Assembly: GCA_963725215.1 (NCBI GenBank)
Contig: CAVRXQ010000007.1
Coordinates: forward strand, 248,001-312,000
Length of the DNA: 64,000 nt
Reading direction: 5' to 3'
Source: CAVRXQ01 sp963725215
GTDB lineage: Bacteria > Actinomycetota > Acidimicrobiia > Acidimicrobiales > Bog-793
In this document: piece by piece, positions 42,510 through 51,807 of the stretch
Position numbering within the stretch: the stretch's first letter is position 1
Layout of the letters: every line of letters starts with the position of its first letter
Translations under genes and position numbers: made by a program
The notes under the pieces: generated by a model
The model's input: the letters and a program-made list of their open reading frames with translations, nothing else
Database searches by the model: none
Told to the model about the DNA's origin: nothing

Positions 42510-43996
42510 TCGACCGCCTTTACGACTGGTTCGACAACCGATTTGCGCTCTCGCGCTCTGGGCGGTCGGTCCTCAACAAGATCTTCCCCGATCACTGGTC
42601 GTTCCTGCTCGGCGAGATCGCGCTGTATTCGTTCATCATCTTGCTGGCGACCGGCGTCTTCCTCACGCTGTACTTCGTTCCGTCCGCGCACGAGGTGACC
42701 TACGCGGGTCCGTACGTCCCACTTCGCGGGATCAAGGTTTCCGAGGCCTACGAGTCGACGGTGAATTTGTCGTTCGCGGTGCGCGGCGGGCTGTTGATGC
42801 GCCAGATGCATCACTGGTCGGCGAACATCTTCGTCGGGGCGATCGTCGTCCACATGCTGCGCATCTTCTTCACCGGGGCGTTCCGTCGGCCCCGTGAGAT
42901 CAACTGGATGCTCGGCGCGACGCTGCTCATCCTCGCGATCTTCAACGGCTTCATCGGCTACTCGCTGCCCGACGACCTCATCTCGGGCACCGGGATCCGC
43001 ATCTCGTTCTCGATCCTCGAGGCGATCCCGCTCGTTGGCCAGTACCTCGCGTTCTTCTTGTTCGGCGGGAACTACCCGGGGACGGCGATCATCCCGCGCT
43101 TTTACGTCATCCACGTCCTGATCCTTCCCCTCATCATCATCGGGCTGCTCGCCGGGCACCTTGGATTGCTCGTCCACCACAAACACACCCAGTTCAAGTC
43201 GAAGACCGCGCGCGAAGACAACGTCGTCGGCTCGCCGCTGTGGCCCACCTTCGCCGCAAAGACCACTGGTTTTTTGTTCTTGATCACTGGCGTTACGGCG
43301 TTGATGGGGGCAGCGATCCAGATCAACCCGATCTGGATCTACGGCCCGTACAAGCCGTACCTCGTGAGCTACGCGGTGCAGCCTGACTGGTACATGGGTT
43401 GGCTTGACGGCGCGCTCAGGGTCTGGCCCGCCTGGGAGATCCACTTCCCCGGCCACATGGTGCCGAACGCTTTCTTCCCTGGCATCCTGATACCCGGGAT
43501 CACCTTCACCTTGATCTACGTGTGGCCGCTCCTCGAAGCCAAGTTGACGGGTGACAACGCGGAACACCATCTGCTCGACCGGCCGCGGGATCGGCCGAAG
43601 CGCACTGCGCTCGGATGTGCGGTGTTCGCGTTCTACTTCATGTTGTTCGGCGCGAGCGCGACGGACGTATTGGCGAACTACCTCAGGCTCACCCTGAACG
43701 AGGTGCTTTGGGGGTTCCGCATTCTCACGATCGTCGTCCCGCTCGTCGTCTACCCGGTCGCGTACAAGATCTGCGTCGAGATGCGTGATACGCCCGGCAC
43801 CTGGCGACGCAAGCGGCCGAACATCGTCGTGCGGTCGGACGAAGGCGGCTACGAGGCGGTGCCCGCCGACGAGTATCCGGGCTACGCCGCCCCCGAGCTC
43901 GAGCCGGTGCCGGTCGACGAGGTCGATGTGCTCGCCTCTCTCGCCGGAGAGCCCGAGGCGAAGGGGATCTACCGGATCCCTCGCGAGTACCGCTGA
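42506..43996 (+). CDS. qcrB: bc1 complex cytochrome b subunit
   Basis: A 496-residue subunit oxidising menaquinol, with hemes bH and bL. The histidines are in MRQMHHWSANIFVGAIVVHMLR and in FYVIHVLILPLIIIGLLAGHLGLLVHHKH. The quinol-site PDW appears as VQPDWYMGWLDGALR. A hydrophilic C-terminal extension of ~110 residues (after ETR-type loop, ending GIYRIPREYR) is usual in actinobacteria. GTG 42506 gives the four-base overlap with qcrA. Confidence 0.95.
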   Translation: MIDRLYDWFDNRFALSRSGRSVLNKIFPDHWSFLLGEIALYSFIILLATGVFLTLYFVPSAHEVTYAGPYVPLRGIKVSEAYESTVNLSFAVRGGLLMRQMHHWSANIFVGAIVVHMLRIFFTGAFRRPREINWMLGATLLILAIFNGFIGYSLPDDLISGTGIRISFSILEAIPLVGQYLAFFLFGGNYPGTAIIPRFYVIHVLILPLIIIGLLAGHLGLLVHHKHTQFKSKTAREDNVVGSPLWPTFAAKTTGFLFLITGVTALMGAAIQINPIWIYGPYKPYLVSYAVQPDWYMGWLDGALRVWPAWEIHFPGHMVPNAFFPGILIPGITFTLIYVWPLLEAKLTGDNAEHHLLDRPRDRPKRTALGCAVFAFYFMLFGASATDVLANYLRLTLNEVLWGFRILTIVVPLVVYPVAYKICVEMRDTPGTWRRKRPNIVVRSDEGGYEAVPADEYPGYAAPELEPVPVDEVDVLASLAGEPEAKGIYRIPREYR

Positions 43997-44038
43997 TACT
44001 CAAGATCGCGTTCGCGTCTCCGCCGACGAGGAGAAAAG

Positions 44039-44111
44039 AGCCGGTGGTGGGACTCGAACCCACGGCCTGACGATTACAAGTCGTCTGCGCTACCAGCTGC
44101 GCCACACCGGC
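44039..44111 (-). tRNA. tRNA-Thr(UGU)
   Basis: On the minus strand GCCGGTG pairs with CACCGGC, the D-arm is GGCGCAGCTGGTAGCGC, the anticodon loop CTTGTAA gives UGU, and the T-arm carries GGTTCGAGTCC. CCA is not encoded. The gene lies between qcrB and sqdB. Confidence 0.93.
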
Positions 44112-44352
44112 GACGCTTCGAGTGTCCCACGTCCGCGAGCCCGCGGATGTGACCGTGGACCGCTCCGCGAGGAATTGGCAAAAGGCGAGACGTCGGTCGT
44201 CCCGACTACAATCTTGCCTGCCCAAACGACCCTGACACCCGGTTCTTCCGCGGCTTCGCCGATGGGCTCGTCCCGACGCAATCGTTGGCGAGCGACGCCC
44301 GATATGGCACGGTGGACGGAGCACGCGGTAGGACGACAGGAAGGAAAGCTCG

Positions 44353-45537
44353 ATGCGGATCCTTGTTCTCGGAGGTGACGGCTACCTCGGCTGGCCGACG
44401 GCGCTTCATCTCTCCAACCGTGGCCACGACGTCGGCGTCGTCGACAGCCTCATCCGCCGCCACTACGACGACGAGATGGGTGTCGACTCCCTCGTGCCGA
44501 TCCGGCAGCTCCAGCGACGCGTGACCACGTGGAAGGAAGTCAGCGGGCATTCGATCGAGCCGTTCATCGGCGATCTGTGTGACTACAACTACGTCTACGA
44601 CACGCTGCGCGGCTTCGAGCCGGACGCGATCGTGCACTTTGGTGAGCAGCGCAGCGCCCCGTATTCGATGATCGACCGCGAGCACGCGGTTTACACCCAA
44701 GTGAACAACGTCGTCGGCACGCTCAACCTGCTCTACGCGATGACCGACCTCAACCCTGCGATCCACCTCGTGAAGCTCGGGACGATGGGGGAGTACGGCA
44801 CGCCGAACATCGACATCGAAGAGGGTTTCATCGAGATCACGCACAAGGGGCGGACCGACTCCTTGCCGTTCCCGAAGCAGCCGGGCTCCTTTTACCACCT
44901 GTCGAAGGTGCACGACAGCCACAACATCATGTTCGCTTGCCGCATCTGGGGGCTGCGCTCGACGGATCTCAACCAAGGCATCGTCTACGGTCAGCAGACG
45001 CCTGAAACCGCGCTCCATCCGGACTTGGAGACTCGCTTCGACTACGACGCGGTGTTCGGCACGGTGCTGAACCGCTTCGCGGTGCAAGCGGCGGTTGGCT
45101 ACCCGCTCACGGTTTACGGCAAGGGCGGACAAACCCGGTCGATGCTCGACATCCGCGACACGCTCGCTTGCGTCGAGCTCGCGTGCGTCAATCCGCCCGA
45201 GGCTGGCGAGTACCGCGTCTTCAACCAGTTCACCGAAGAGTTCTCGGTTGGTCAGCTCGCCGAGTGGGTAAAGCGCGTTGCGCCGGTTCCGGTCACGATC
45301 GAGTCGATCCCCGACCCGCGGGTCGAAAAGGAAGAGCACTACTACCACGCGGTGACGACGAAGCTCCCCGAGCTCGGATTGAAGCCACACCTGCTGAACG
45401 ATGAACACGTGCAATCGTTCGTCGAGCTGGCGCTGCGTTTCAAGAATCGCGTGAACCCCGAAGCGATCCGACCGACGGTCAACTGGCGGTCGACGAGGTC
45501 GGAAGTGAGCGTGAGCGGGGGAGCGATCGGCGAGTAA
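44353..45537 (+). CDS. sqdB: UDP-sulfoquinovose synthase-like NAD-dependent epimerase
   Basis: A 394-residue short-chain dehydrogenase/epimerase predicted to convert UDP-glucose and sulfite to UDP-sulfoquinovose, the head-group donor of the sulfolipid SQDG. The NAD motif GGDGYLGWPTALHLS begins at residue 8; substrate and active-site segments are HFGEQRSAPYSMID, LGTMGEYGTPNIDIEEG and SFYHLSKVHDSHN (Tyr-X3-Lys). Length and motifs match SqdB, also known in archaea for N-glycan sulfoquinovose. A ribosome-binding AGGAAGG lies before the ATG. No sqdX glycosyltransferase follows. A TACAAT at 44207-44212 may be its -10 element. Confidence 0.87.
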   Translation: MRILVLGGDGYLGWPTALHLSNRGHDVGVVDSLIRRHYDDEMGVDSLVPIRQLQRRVTTWKEVSGHSIEPFIGDLCDYNYVYDTLRGFEPDAIVHFGEQRSAPYSMIDREHAVYTQVNNVVGTLNLLYAMTDLNPAIHLVKLGTMGEYGTPNIDIEEGFIEITHKGRTDSLPFPKQPGSFYHLSKVHDSHNIMFACRIWGLRSTDLNQGIVYGQQTPETALHPDLETRFDYDAVFGTVLNRFAVQAAVGYPLTVYGKGGQTRSMLDIRDTLACVELACVNPPEAGEYRVFNQFTEEFSVGQLAEWVKRVAPVPVTIESIPDPRVEKEEHYYHAVTTKLPELGLKPHLLNDEHVQSFVELALRFKNRVNPEAIRPTVNWRSTRSEVSVSGGAIGE

Positions 45538-45602
45538 CGGACGTGCCGCGGCGCTCGTGTCGCGGCTGAGTCGTTCGCCCTTGATCGCCTAGCGTCACGG
45601 CC

Positions 45603-46808
45603 GTGCTGGGACCGCGCGCGCGGCGCACGCCGAACCAAACCCGCCGCGACCGACGCCGCATCGTCGTCGTCGTCGTCGTCGTGGCCGTCGTCGCGCTTGT
45701 CCTCGGCGAAGTGATCGACGACCTCGTGAAGTCCTCCCCGGGCGCTCAGCGCCGAGCGGCGGCGACATGGGTGTCGGCTGCGTCTGCGGTGATCGCACAG
45801 TCGAATATCGAGGCGACCGAGCTTCGTTCGATCCGCTCGCATTCGACGTCGTCGTCATCGTTCAACCGCGTGACGCTCGAAATCGCGCTTCAAGAACTCG
45901 AGCACGAAGCGAAGACCACGCAGGCGACTTATGCGCAGCTGAATTTGGCCGCTCCGAGCGCTTCGATCGGCTCCTTGATGGACAGCGTCCTTCGCGACCG
46001 AACTGCTGGCATCGGGCAGCTCGCGTCAGGGATCAACGTCGCGATCGGCTCACCGCCCGACGCCTCTCGAGCGGCGGCGACGTTGTCGTCGGCGGGCCGT
46101 CGCTTGGAAGTTGCCGACGCTGCGTACCTCGAGCTGACCAAGGCCGTCAGGCGTCGCGGACACGACGCCGCGATGCCGAAATCTCACTGGATTGCGAGGG
46201 GTTCGAACTGGTCCGTGACATCGACTGCGTCGTACGCGGCGTCACTCGCGCGCGCCGCGAACCTCGCGGCCGATCCGTCGGTCGAGATCGTCGACTTGTC
46301 GATCGAGCCTCCACCCCTACGAATCAGCGGACTACCGGCGACTACAACGACGACGATCCCCCCGGCGACTACGACGACGACCACCACAACATCGACGATC
46401 CCGGGTGCGACGAGTTCGACTTCGACGACGACAACGACCTCCACGACCACGACGACGACGCTGCCCGCACCGACGACCACGTCGCAGATCCCTCCTTCGG
46501 GTGCCGTGTCGGTGATCGCAGCGACGAAGAGGATCCGCGTCATCGTCGTCGTGAGGGACGTCGGGAACACTTGGGTACGCGGCGCCAAGGTCACCGCTTT
46601 GCTCGTACCTTCGACGAACCGCGCTGCGCGACTACGAGGAGGTCATGCCTCGGTCGAAGTCCCGACGCTCGCCCCGAGTGCGTCGATTTACGTCACCCTG
46701 AGAAAATTGAACGTTCCGCGCGCGGCGACTTACCTGTTGTTGGTGACCGTGACACCTCGAACCGGACACGCCGTCCGGCGATCTGTGACGATCGACTTCT
46801 CCGGCTGA
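45603..46808 (+). CDS. Membrane-anchored protein with Thr-rich linker
   Basis: A 401-residue exported protein. A basic N-terminus is followed by one membrane helix (residues ~20-38), a helical domain of about 190 residues, a low-complexity Thr/Ser/Pro linker at ~240-300 (nucleotides 46335-46490, acg/acc-rich), and a C-terminal beta-rich domain of ~100 residues (VRVIV-type strands). Thr-rich spacers in actinobacteria usually cross the cell wall and may be O-glycosylated. No family is recognised. It is convergent with larC. Confidence 0.65.
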   Translation: MLGPRARRTPNQTRRDRRRIVVVVVVVAVVALVLGEVIDDLVKSSPGAQRRAAATWVSAASAVIAQSNIEATELRSIRSHSTSSSSFNRVTLEIALQELEHEAKTTQATYAQLNLAAPSASIGSLMDSVLRDRTAGIGQLASGINVAIGSPPDASRAAATLSSAGRRLEVADAAYLELTKAVRRRGHDAAMPKSHWIARGSNWSVTSTASYAASLARAANLAADPSVEIVDLSIEPPPLRISGLPATTTTTIPPATTTTTTTTSTIPGATSSTSTTTTTSTTTTTTLPAPTTTSQIPPSGAVSVIAATKRIRVIVVVRDVGNTWVRGAKVTALLVPSTNRAARLRGGHASVEVPTLAPSASIYVTLRKLNVPRAATYLLLVTVTPRTGHAVRRSVTIDFSG

Positions 46809-46827
46809 TCCGAACAACCCATCCCGC

Positions 46828-48078
46828 TCAGGCGTCTTCTTCTGGATCTCCGGACCCACCGGATCGACGCCACCACTCGCGCTCCGCGCGCTCGACCACC
46901 TCGCGAACGGGCTGACCGGTCTTCTTCGCGAGCAACGCCGCGTCGTCGTGCTCGACCTTTACCCGTCCGGGGCTGACTTTCACCCTGAGCTGTTCCCCGT
47001 CGAGATCGACGCTGCCGATCGACCTCGGAGTCGTCGCCCGTCCGACCGCGACCGCGCGCACCCCGAGCGATCCCGTCTCGGCCATCAAGATCCGCTCGAG
47101 CTGGTCGACGAGGGCCGCGTCGCACAGGGCCGAGATCACATGGCCGGGCCGGCCTTTTTTCATCACGACCGGCGTGACCCAGGCGTCGGTTGCTCCCGCC
47201 TCGAGCAACGAGCCGAGCGCGTCTGCGAGTTGCTCGCCCGTCGCATCATCGAGGTTCGTCTCGATGACGACGAGCGGCTGTCCCGAGCTCGCACCGTCTC
47301 CGAGTTGGAAGGGCTGTCCGAGTACGACCTGCGTGCAGTTCGGCAGCCCGTCGATCTCGCGCGAGCCGGCTCCGAAACCCGTGGCCTCGACGATCATTGG
47401 CGGGAGCGCGCCGTACGACGAAGCCATCGCGGCAAGGATCGCGGCACCGGTGGGTGTGGTGAGCTCGACATTCAGCTCGCGACCCCAGACCGGCGCGTCG
47501 CCGAGCAACGCGAGCACGGCGGGAGCCGGATTCGGAAGGACCCCGTGGCGTGTCCGAACAGTGCCGCTTCCGACTGCCACCGGGCTCGAACTCACCTCTT
47601 CCACCCCGAGAATTTCGAGCGCCGCAGCCGTGCCAACTACGTCGACGATCGTGTCGTGCCCGCCGACTTCGTGGAAATGGACCTGCGCCGTCGGCCGTCG
47701 GTGGAGCCTCCCCTCGACGGTCGCGAGCGCAGAGAAAGCAGCGAGCGATCGTTCGTGGACCCGCGGCGGCAATTTCGCTTGTTCGAGAATCCCGGCAATA
47801 TGAGGAAAAGTGCGCACGACCCCGGTCTCTTCGACGTGGACGTCGAGTTCGATCGCGGCGATGCCGCCACGCAAGACAGGTTTCGGCTCGAACCTCCATG
47901 ACCCGATCGGGAGGCGGTCCAGTAGCTCGCGTAACTCGTCGAGATCCGCCCCGGCGTCGATCAAACTTGCGAGCGCCATGTTCCCGGCGATCCCCGCGAA
48001 ACAATGGAACCACGCGACTCGTTTCGCCGGTGACGCGACAACCGACAGGTTGTTTGCGCGAGACGGGTGTCGACTCAC
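46828..48078 (-). CDS. larC: Nickel-pincer cofactor biosynthesis protein LarC
   Basis: A 416-residue enzyme that inserts nickel into the pyridinium-dithiocarboxylate cofactor of lactate racemase-type enzymes. Family segments are WFHCFAGIAGNMALASLIDAGA, HFHEVGGHDTIVDVVG, ELTTPTGAAILA, VIETNLDDATGEQLA and VVMKKGRPGHVISAL. Many LarC proteins are made by a ribosomal frameshift; here it is one frame. GTG 48078 lies in the larB stop (GTGA). LarE and the racemase are not in the window. Confidence 0.9.
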   Translation of the reverse strand: MSRHPSRANNLSVVASPAKRVAWFHCFAGIAGNMALASLIDAGADLDELRELLDRLPIGSWRFEPKPVLRGGIAAIELDVHVEETGVVRTFPHIAGILEQAKLPPRVHERSLAAFSALATVEGRLHRRPTAQVHFHEVGGHDTIVDVVGTAAALEILGVEEVSSSPVAVGSGTVRTRHGVLPNPAPAVLALLGDAPVWGRELNVELTTPTGAAILAAMASSYGALPPMIVEATGFGAGSREIDGLPNCTQVVLGQPFQLGDGASSGQPLVVIETNLDDATGEQLADALGSLLEAGATDAWVTPVVMKKGRPGHVISALCDAALVDQLERILMAETGSLGVRAVAVGRATTPRSIGSVDLDGEQLRVKVSPGRVKVEHDDAALLAKKTGQPVREVVERAEREWWRRSGGSGDPEEDA

Positions 48079-48833
48079 CGAAGCAGCCGAGTGATGGCGC
48101 ACGCCGCGCCGTAGCCATTGTCGATGCCGACGACGACTACGCCCGGCGCACAGCTCGAGAGCATCGCTAGGAGTGCAGTAACGCCTTCGAGCGATGATCC
48201 GTATCCGACGCTCGTTGGTACCGCAACGACGGGGGCCGCAACGAGCCCGCCAACGACGCTCGCGAGAGCGCCTTCCATGCCAGCGACGACCACAATCGCG
48301 TCGCACTTGCGGAGGTCGCGTTCATGGACGAGCAAGCGGTGGATTCCAGCGACCCCGCAATCCACGAGCAGTTCGGGCGAAAAGCCGTAGGCGCGCAGCG
48401 TCGCGACACATTCGTGCGCGACGGGCAGGTCCGACGTTCCGGCCGTCACTACCACGACCTGCCCCTCCTTTCGCGGTGCCTGTTTCCACGAGACGAAGTA
48501 CACACCCTCTGGATCGTCGCTCTCCGGAGTGACCAATCCGCCCGGCAATTCGCGAAGCGCGACGTCGCGCTGATGTCGGGTCGCCCTTGTCAAGATCACC
48601 GGCCCGGATCCGTGTCGGACGAGCTCGGAAATGATCGCGGCGCACTGTTCGGGTGTCTTGTGTGGGGCAAACACCGCTTCGGGCATTCCCTGGCGAAGCC
48701 GTCGGTGGTGATCGACTCGGGCGAATCCGAGGTCGGCGAATGGAAGGGATCGAAGCCGGTCCGAGGCTTGCTCGGGCGACACCGAGCCGTCGCGCACCGC
48801 TTCAAGAAGGTCGTCGATGTCGGAAAATTGCAT
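48075..48833 (-). CDS. larB: Nickel-pincer cofactor biosynthesis protein LarB
   Basis: A 252-residue protein of the AIR-carboxylase (PurE-like) fold that carboxylates and hydrolyses NaAD in the first step of nickel-pincer cofactor synthesis. It shows LPFADLGFARVDHHRRLRQGMPEAVFA, VTAGTSDLPVAHECVATL, VDCGVAGIHRLL, VVVAGMEGALASVVGGLV and VGIDNGYGAACA. The start is ATG 48833. It is coupled to larC. Confidence 0.92.
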   Translation of the reverse strand: MQFSDIDDLLEAVRDGSVSPEQASDRLRSLPFADLGFARVDHHRRLRQGMPEAVFAPHKTPEQCAAIISELVRHGSGPVILTRATRHQRDVALRELPGGLVTPESDDPEGVYFVSWKQAPRKEGQVVVVTAGTSDLPVAHECVATLRAYGFSPELLVDCGVAGIHRLLVHERDLRKCDAIVVVAGMEGALASVVGGLVAAPVVAVPTSVGYGSSLEGVTALLAMLSSCAPGVVVVGIDNGYGAACAITRLLR

Positions 48834-48908
48834 TTCGCAACCTATCCTGCCAGCCGTCCAGGACTCCCACACTTCGACGACGACGAGAGGAATTAGCGTC
48901 GGCACGCT

Positions 48909-48992
48909 GGAGGGATGGCAGAGCGGACGAATGCGACGGTCTTGAAAACCGTTGGGTGATGAGCCTCGTGGGTTCGAATCCCACTCCCTCCG
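48909..48992 (+). tRNA. tRNA-Ser(UGA)
   Basis: GGAGGGA pairs with TCCCTCC, a long variable arm is present (TTGGGTGATGAGCCTC), the anticodon loop CTTGAAA gives UGA, and the T-arm contains GGTTCGAATCC. CCA is not encoded. It marks the start of the accessory region; the 270 bases after it contain no supported gene. Confidence 0.93.
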
Positions 48993-49262
48993 CGGTCGAA
49001 TCGTCAAACGGCTGACGTCGCGCCACGCGATGTGCTCTCCACGTCGTCACGCGCCCGTGCAGCTGGCCCTTTTCGCGTCGAACTCGGGCCTTGTCCGATT
49101 GATCGGGTGACGAACCTGTGCCACTTCTTGGTCGCTCGATGGGCCGTGTATCACTGCCCGACCGAGCGCGTGAACTGGATCGTCACTACTAGGCATTGTG
49201 TCTAGGTCGTTGTGATGCTCTGTCTATAGACACCCTCTGCCAATTGATACATCCTCTTGACG

Positions 49263-50628
49263 ATGTCTGTCGTCACGCGCGCCATCCCTCGGAGCTCTGA
49301 GGCCTCACCGGCGAAGAACCTTCCAATGCGGGTCTCGCGTCGGGCGCGTTTCGGTCGTTCGGCCGAACACCGAGACGGGGCAAGCCCACCGGGCGGCGTT
49401 CTCACCCGAGTCACGTTTCTCAGGGAGCTCGAGGCGCGTTCGAGCAACGCCAACGCCCTTGGCCGCCTCGAAGTGCTCGTCCTCATCGATCTGGTCCATT
49501 TCCAATGGGTGAATGGCGCCTTTGGTGAAGGCGTCGGTGACTCGGTGCTCGAAGAGATCGGCCATTTGATTTTGCGCGCCACCCCCGTCGGCACACTCGT
49601 AGGACGCCTGGACGGGGACGAATTCGGCATCCTCGCCGCGCTCGGATCCGAGGACGAAGGGACCGAACTCGCGTACGCGATCCTGGGTGGGCGCGATCTC
49701 GGCTCCAATCTCGATCCGCGGCCACTCGATAGCGCTCTCCGCGTGCGCTGGGGTCAGCGCCGTTGTTCCGAGCGACGCCGGCGAGGTGTCCTCGCTGCGG
49801 TATGCGTCGGACGCGCTCGCCGAAGCGAGACGACACAGTGCGAACAGCGTGGTGGTTTGCGAAGCCGCCGACCGGAACCGCGTAGACCAGCGTGCCTCGA
49901 TTGGCCGGGAGTTGTTCGACGCCCTTGCGATGGGTCGCCTTCGGATCGCGTGTCAGCCGATCGTTGATTTAGAAGACAGCGAAGTGATCGCGCTGGAAGC
50001 GCTGATGCGCTGGCGGACCGACGATGGGCGGGACATTTCGCCGGGCGAATTCATCCCTCTCGCTGAACGGAATGGCGTTATCGGTCCCGTCGGCCGATGG
50101 GGGATCGACGAAGCGATCCGAATCGCGTCGACGCTCAAGTCCACTCCGGACAGTAAACGGAGACTGACCATGACAGTCAATCTCTCGCCGACGCAGTTCG
50201 CCGACCCCGAACTCGTCGGAAGAGTCGAGCAGGCGCTCGTTGCGCACCACCTCCCACCTCGCCTCCTCGCGTTCGAGATCACCGAGTCAGTAGCGGTCGA
50301 TCTCGCACGAGCTGACAAGAGGATTCGCTCGCTCCGTTCCCTCGGTTGCCTCGTGGGTATCGACGACTTCGGTGTCGGTCAATCGTGTCCCAGCTATCTC
50401 GCGACGCTGCCGATCGATTTCATCAAGATCGACCTTTCGTTTGTTCGCGCGATGGATTCAGACCCGCGTGCGCTTCGCATTGTGCAGTCAATCGTCGAGA
50501 TGTCGTATGACCTCGGATTGATCACCGTCGCGGAAGGTATCGAGACGCAAAGTCAACGCGACGCGCTTCGCGAAATGGGTTGCATTTTTGGCCAGGGCTA
50601 TCTGTTCGGTCGGCCGAAGATCTACTGA
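49263..50628 (+). pseudogene. GGDEF-EAL protein broken by a one-base frameshift
   Basis: Two frames together encode one cyclic-di-GMP protein. The first has VTFLRELEARS, a GGDEF fold with a changed signature RLDGDEF, and ends its conserved part at TELAYAIL. One base further on, in the ctgggtggg run near 49682-49690, the other frame continues GAISAPISIRGHSIALSACAGVS, completes the GGDEF domain, and carries an EAL domain with FEALMRW-type EALMRW, NLSPTQF, FEITES, DDFGVG, IKIDLSF and AEGIET intact. The catalytic EAL residues are present, so the second part alone could be a phosphodiesterase if translated. The N-terminus is short, without a sensor domain. Confidence 0.75.
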
Positions 50629-50630
50629 TC

Positions 50631-50972
50631 GTGCGCGCTCACGGCGTTCGTTCGTTACGGCGCCGAATTGGGTTCGCACGCACCACCGAAAGAGCTGACG
50701 CTGGGAGAGAAGTGACGTTCGAGAAACAAAGTGAGGTGATTGCCCTCACGCCGCGGCAATGGGAGATCCTGCAACTGCTTCTCCAGGGAAAGAGAGTGCC
50801 GGCTATCGCTGCAGAGTTGTGCGTGACCCGGAGCACCGTTCGGAACCACTTGGCGACCATCTTCCGGAAATGTGGTGTTCACTCCCAATCCGAGCTGATC
50901 GAGTTTTTCCGGGCCAGGATGCCGCTGCATGCCAACCTCGACGACAAGAGCTTCCCCGGACAGCGTCGCTAA
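50631..50972 (+). CDS. Small LuxR-type helix-turn-helix protein
   Basis: A 113-residue protein whose second half is a clear LuxR/FixJ DNA-binding domain: ALTPRQWEILQLLLQGKRVPAIAAELCVTRSTVRNHLATIFRKCGVHSQSELIEFF. The N-terminal ~45 residues are basic and unlike a receiver domain. GTG 50631 lies two bases after the stop of the GGDEF-EAL gene, so they are probably cotranscribed, or the HTH once belonged to a larger protein. The target is unknown. Confidence 0.7.
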   Translation: MRAHGVRSLRRRIGFARTTERADAGREVTFEKQSEVIALTPRQWEILQLLLQGKRVPAIAAELCVTRSTVRNHLATIFRKCGVHSQSELIEFFRARMPLHANLDDKSFPGQRR

Positions 50973-51082
50973 TCAACTCGTCCACGACGGGCACCCGGCA
51001 CGTCGCGGGGCAAGAACCTGCGAGTACGATGCCAGCCGCGCGCCGAGCGGCACATGACGCTCCAGTGCCCAGGCGTCCGACT

Positions 51083-51157
51083 GCCCGGGTAGCTCAGTGG
51101 TAGAGCAGCGCACTCGTAATGCGCAGGTCGTGGGTTCGAATCCCACCTCGGGCTCCA
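51083..51157 (+). tRNA. tRNA-Thr(CGU)
   Basis: GCCCGGG pairs with CTCGGGC, the D-arm is AGCTCAGTGGTAGAGC, the anticodon loop CTCGTAA gives CGU, the T-arm is GTGGGTTCGAATCCCAC, and CCA is encoded at 51155-51157. Its 3' two thirds are repeated at 62291-62341, so it is the integration site of the island to its right. Confidence 0.94.
51105..51155 (+). repeat. Left attachment-site repeat (in tRNA-Thr)
   Basis: 51 bases from the D-arm end of tRNA-Thr to the first C of the CCA end recur at 62291-62341 in the same orientation with one mismatch (G at 51134, A at 62320). This is the pattern left by integration into a tRNA 3' end. Confidence 0.88.
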
Positions 51158-51310
51158 AAACCTCGCTTGCACCACCTGACCAAGGTGCTCGGCGCGTCTA
51201 CCTACGTCTGCCGTGTACGACATATTCCAGTAGCGATTAAGTAGCAACTCGGACCTTGTCAGGCATGCCCACGTGCTTGGTCGGGCGTCGCGAGTTGGTG
51301 TTACGAACAG

Positions 51311-51729
51311 CTACGGGTTCGCCTCACTCGACATTGGCCTTGTCGAGGGTGTCCACTGATTGCCGTCCCACCCACGTTCAACTCCGCTCGGGTCCTTGTA
51401 CCAACCCGGCGGAGGTGTCGGCGGAGACTGGAGCGTGGCGGAATCGAGTTCGTGAAATCTGGGAAGAGGTCCGCTCGTCGAGGGTCTGAGGACGTTTCCG
51501 GCCACGGCTGCGGATTTGCATAGGGCGGATTTGTCCGCAGGGCCATCGCGAGGGCAACTGCCCATCCGATCAAGGTCCACCCGAGAAGGAGGTTGATCGC
51601 GAACACCGAGCCGATGTTGACAACTTTTCGAGCCGTTCCGACGATCGTGGGCAACATATACAGGCCGATGCCGATCACGGCCCCGATGAATATTCCTGCG
51701 ACTACAGGTCCTGACGATGACGCGAGCAT
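51311..51729 (-). pseudogene. Superinfection-immunity membrane protein with DUF2510, frameshifted
   Basis: The first frame encodes two membrane helices of the T4 Imm-like superinfection-immunity family (GIFIGAVIGIGLYMLPTI, and NIGSVFAINLLLGWTLIGWAVALAMAL). The conserved C-terminal module DUF2510 (PPGWYKDPSGVERGWDGNQWT) is in another frame that ends at 51311; the shift must be between about 51420 and 51480. Proteins with both modules are common in actinobacteria, which supports one original gene. Without the shift the product loses DUF2510 and gains an unrelated tail. Imm proteins of phages block entry of DNA from a second phage; the role in bacteria is unknown. Confidence 0.7.
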
Positions 51730-51807
51730 GGTCGCGAATTTTACGGCTTGAGGTGTCGAACGATCGGGATCAATCGGCGACGAATTCGGCCACGTGTGTC
51801 TCGCCGC

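Noticed and set aside
46335..46490. acg/acc-rich repeats resembling a tandem array
   Set aside because: The units are irregular and lie in frame inside the Thr-rich linker of the surface protein; there are no spacers, so it is not a CRISPR or regulatory array.
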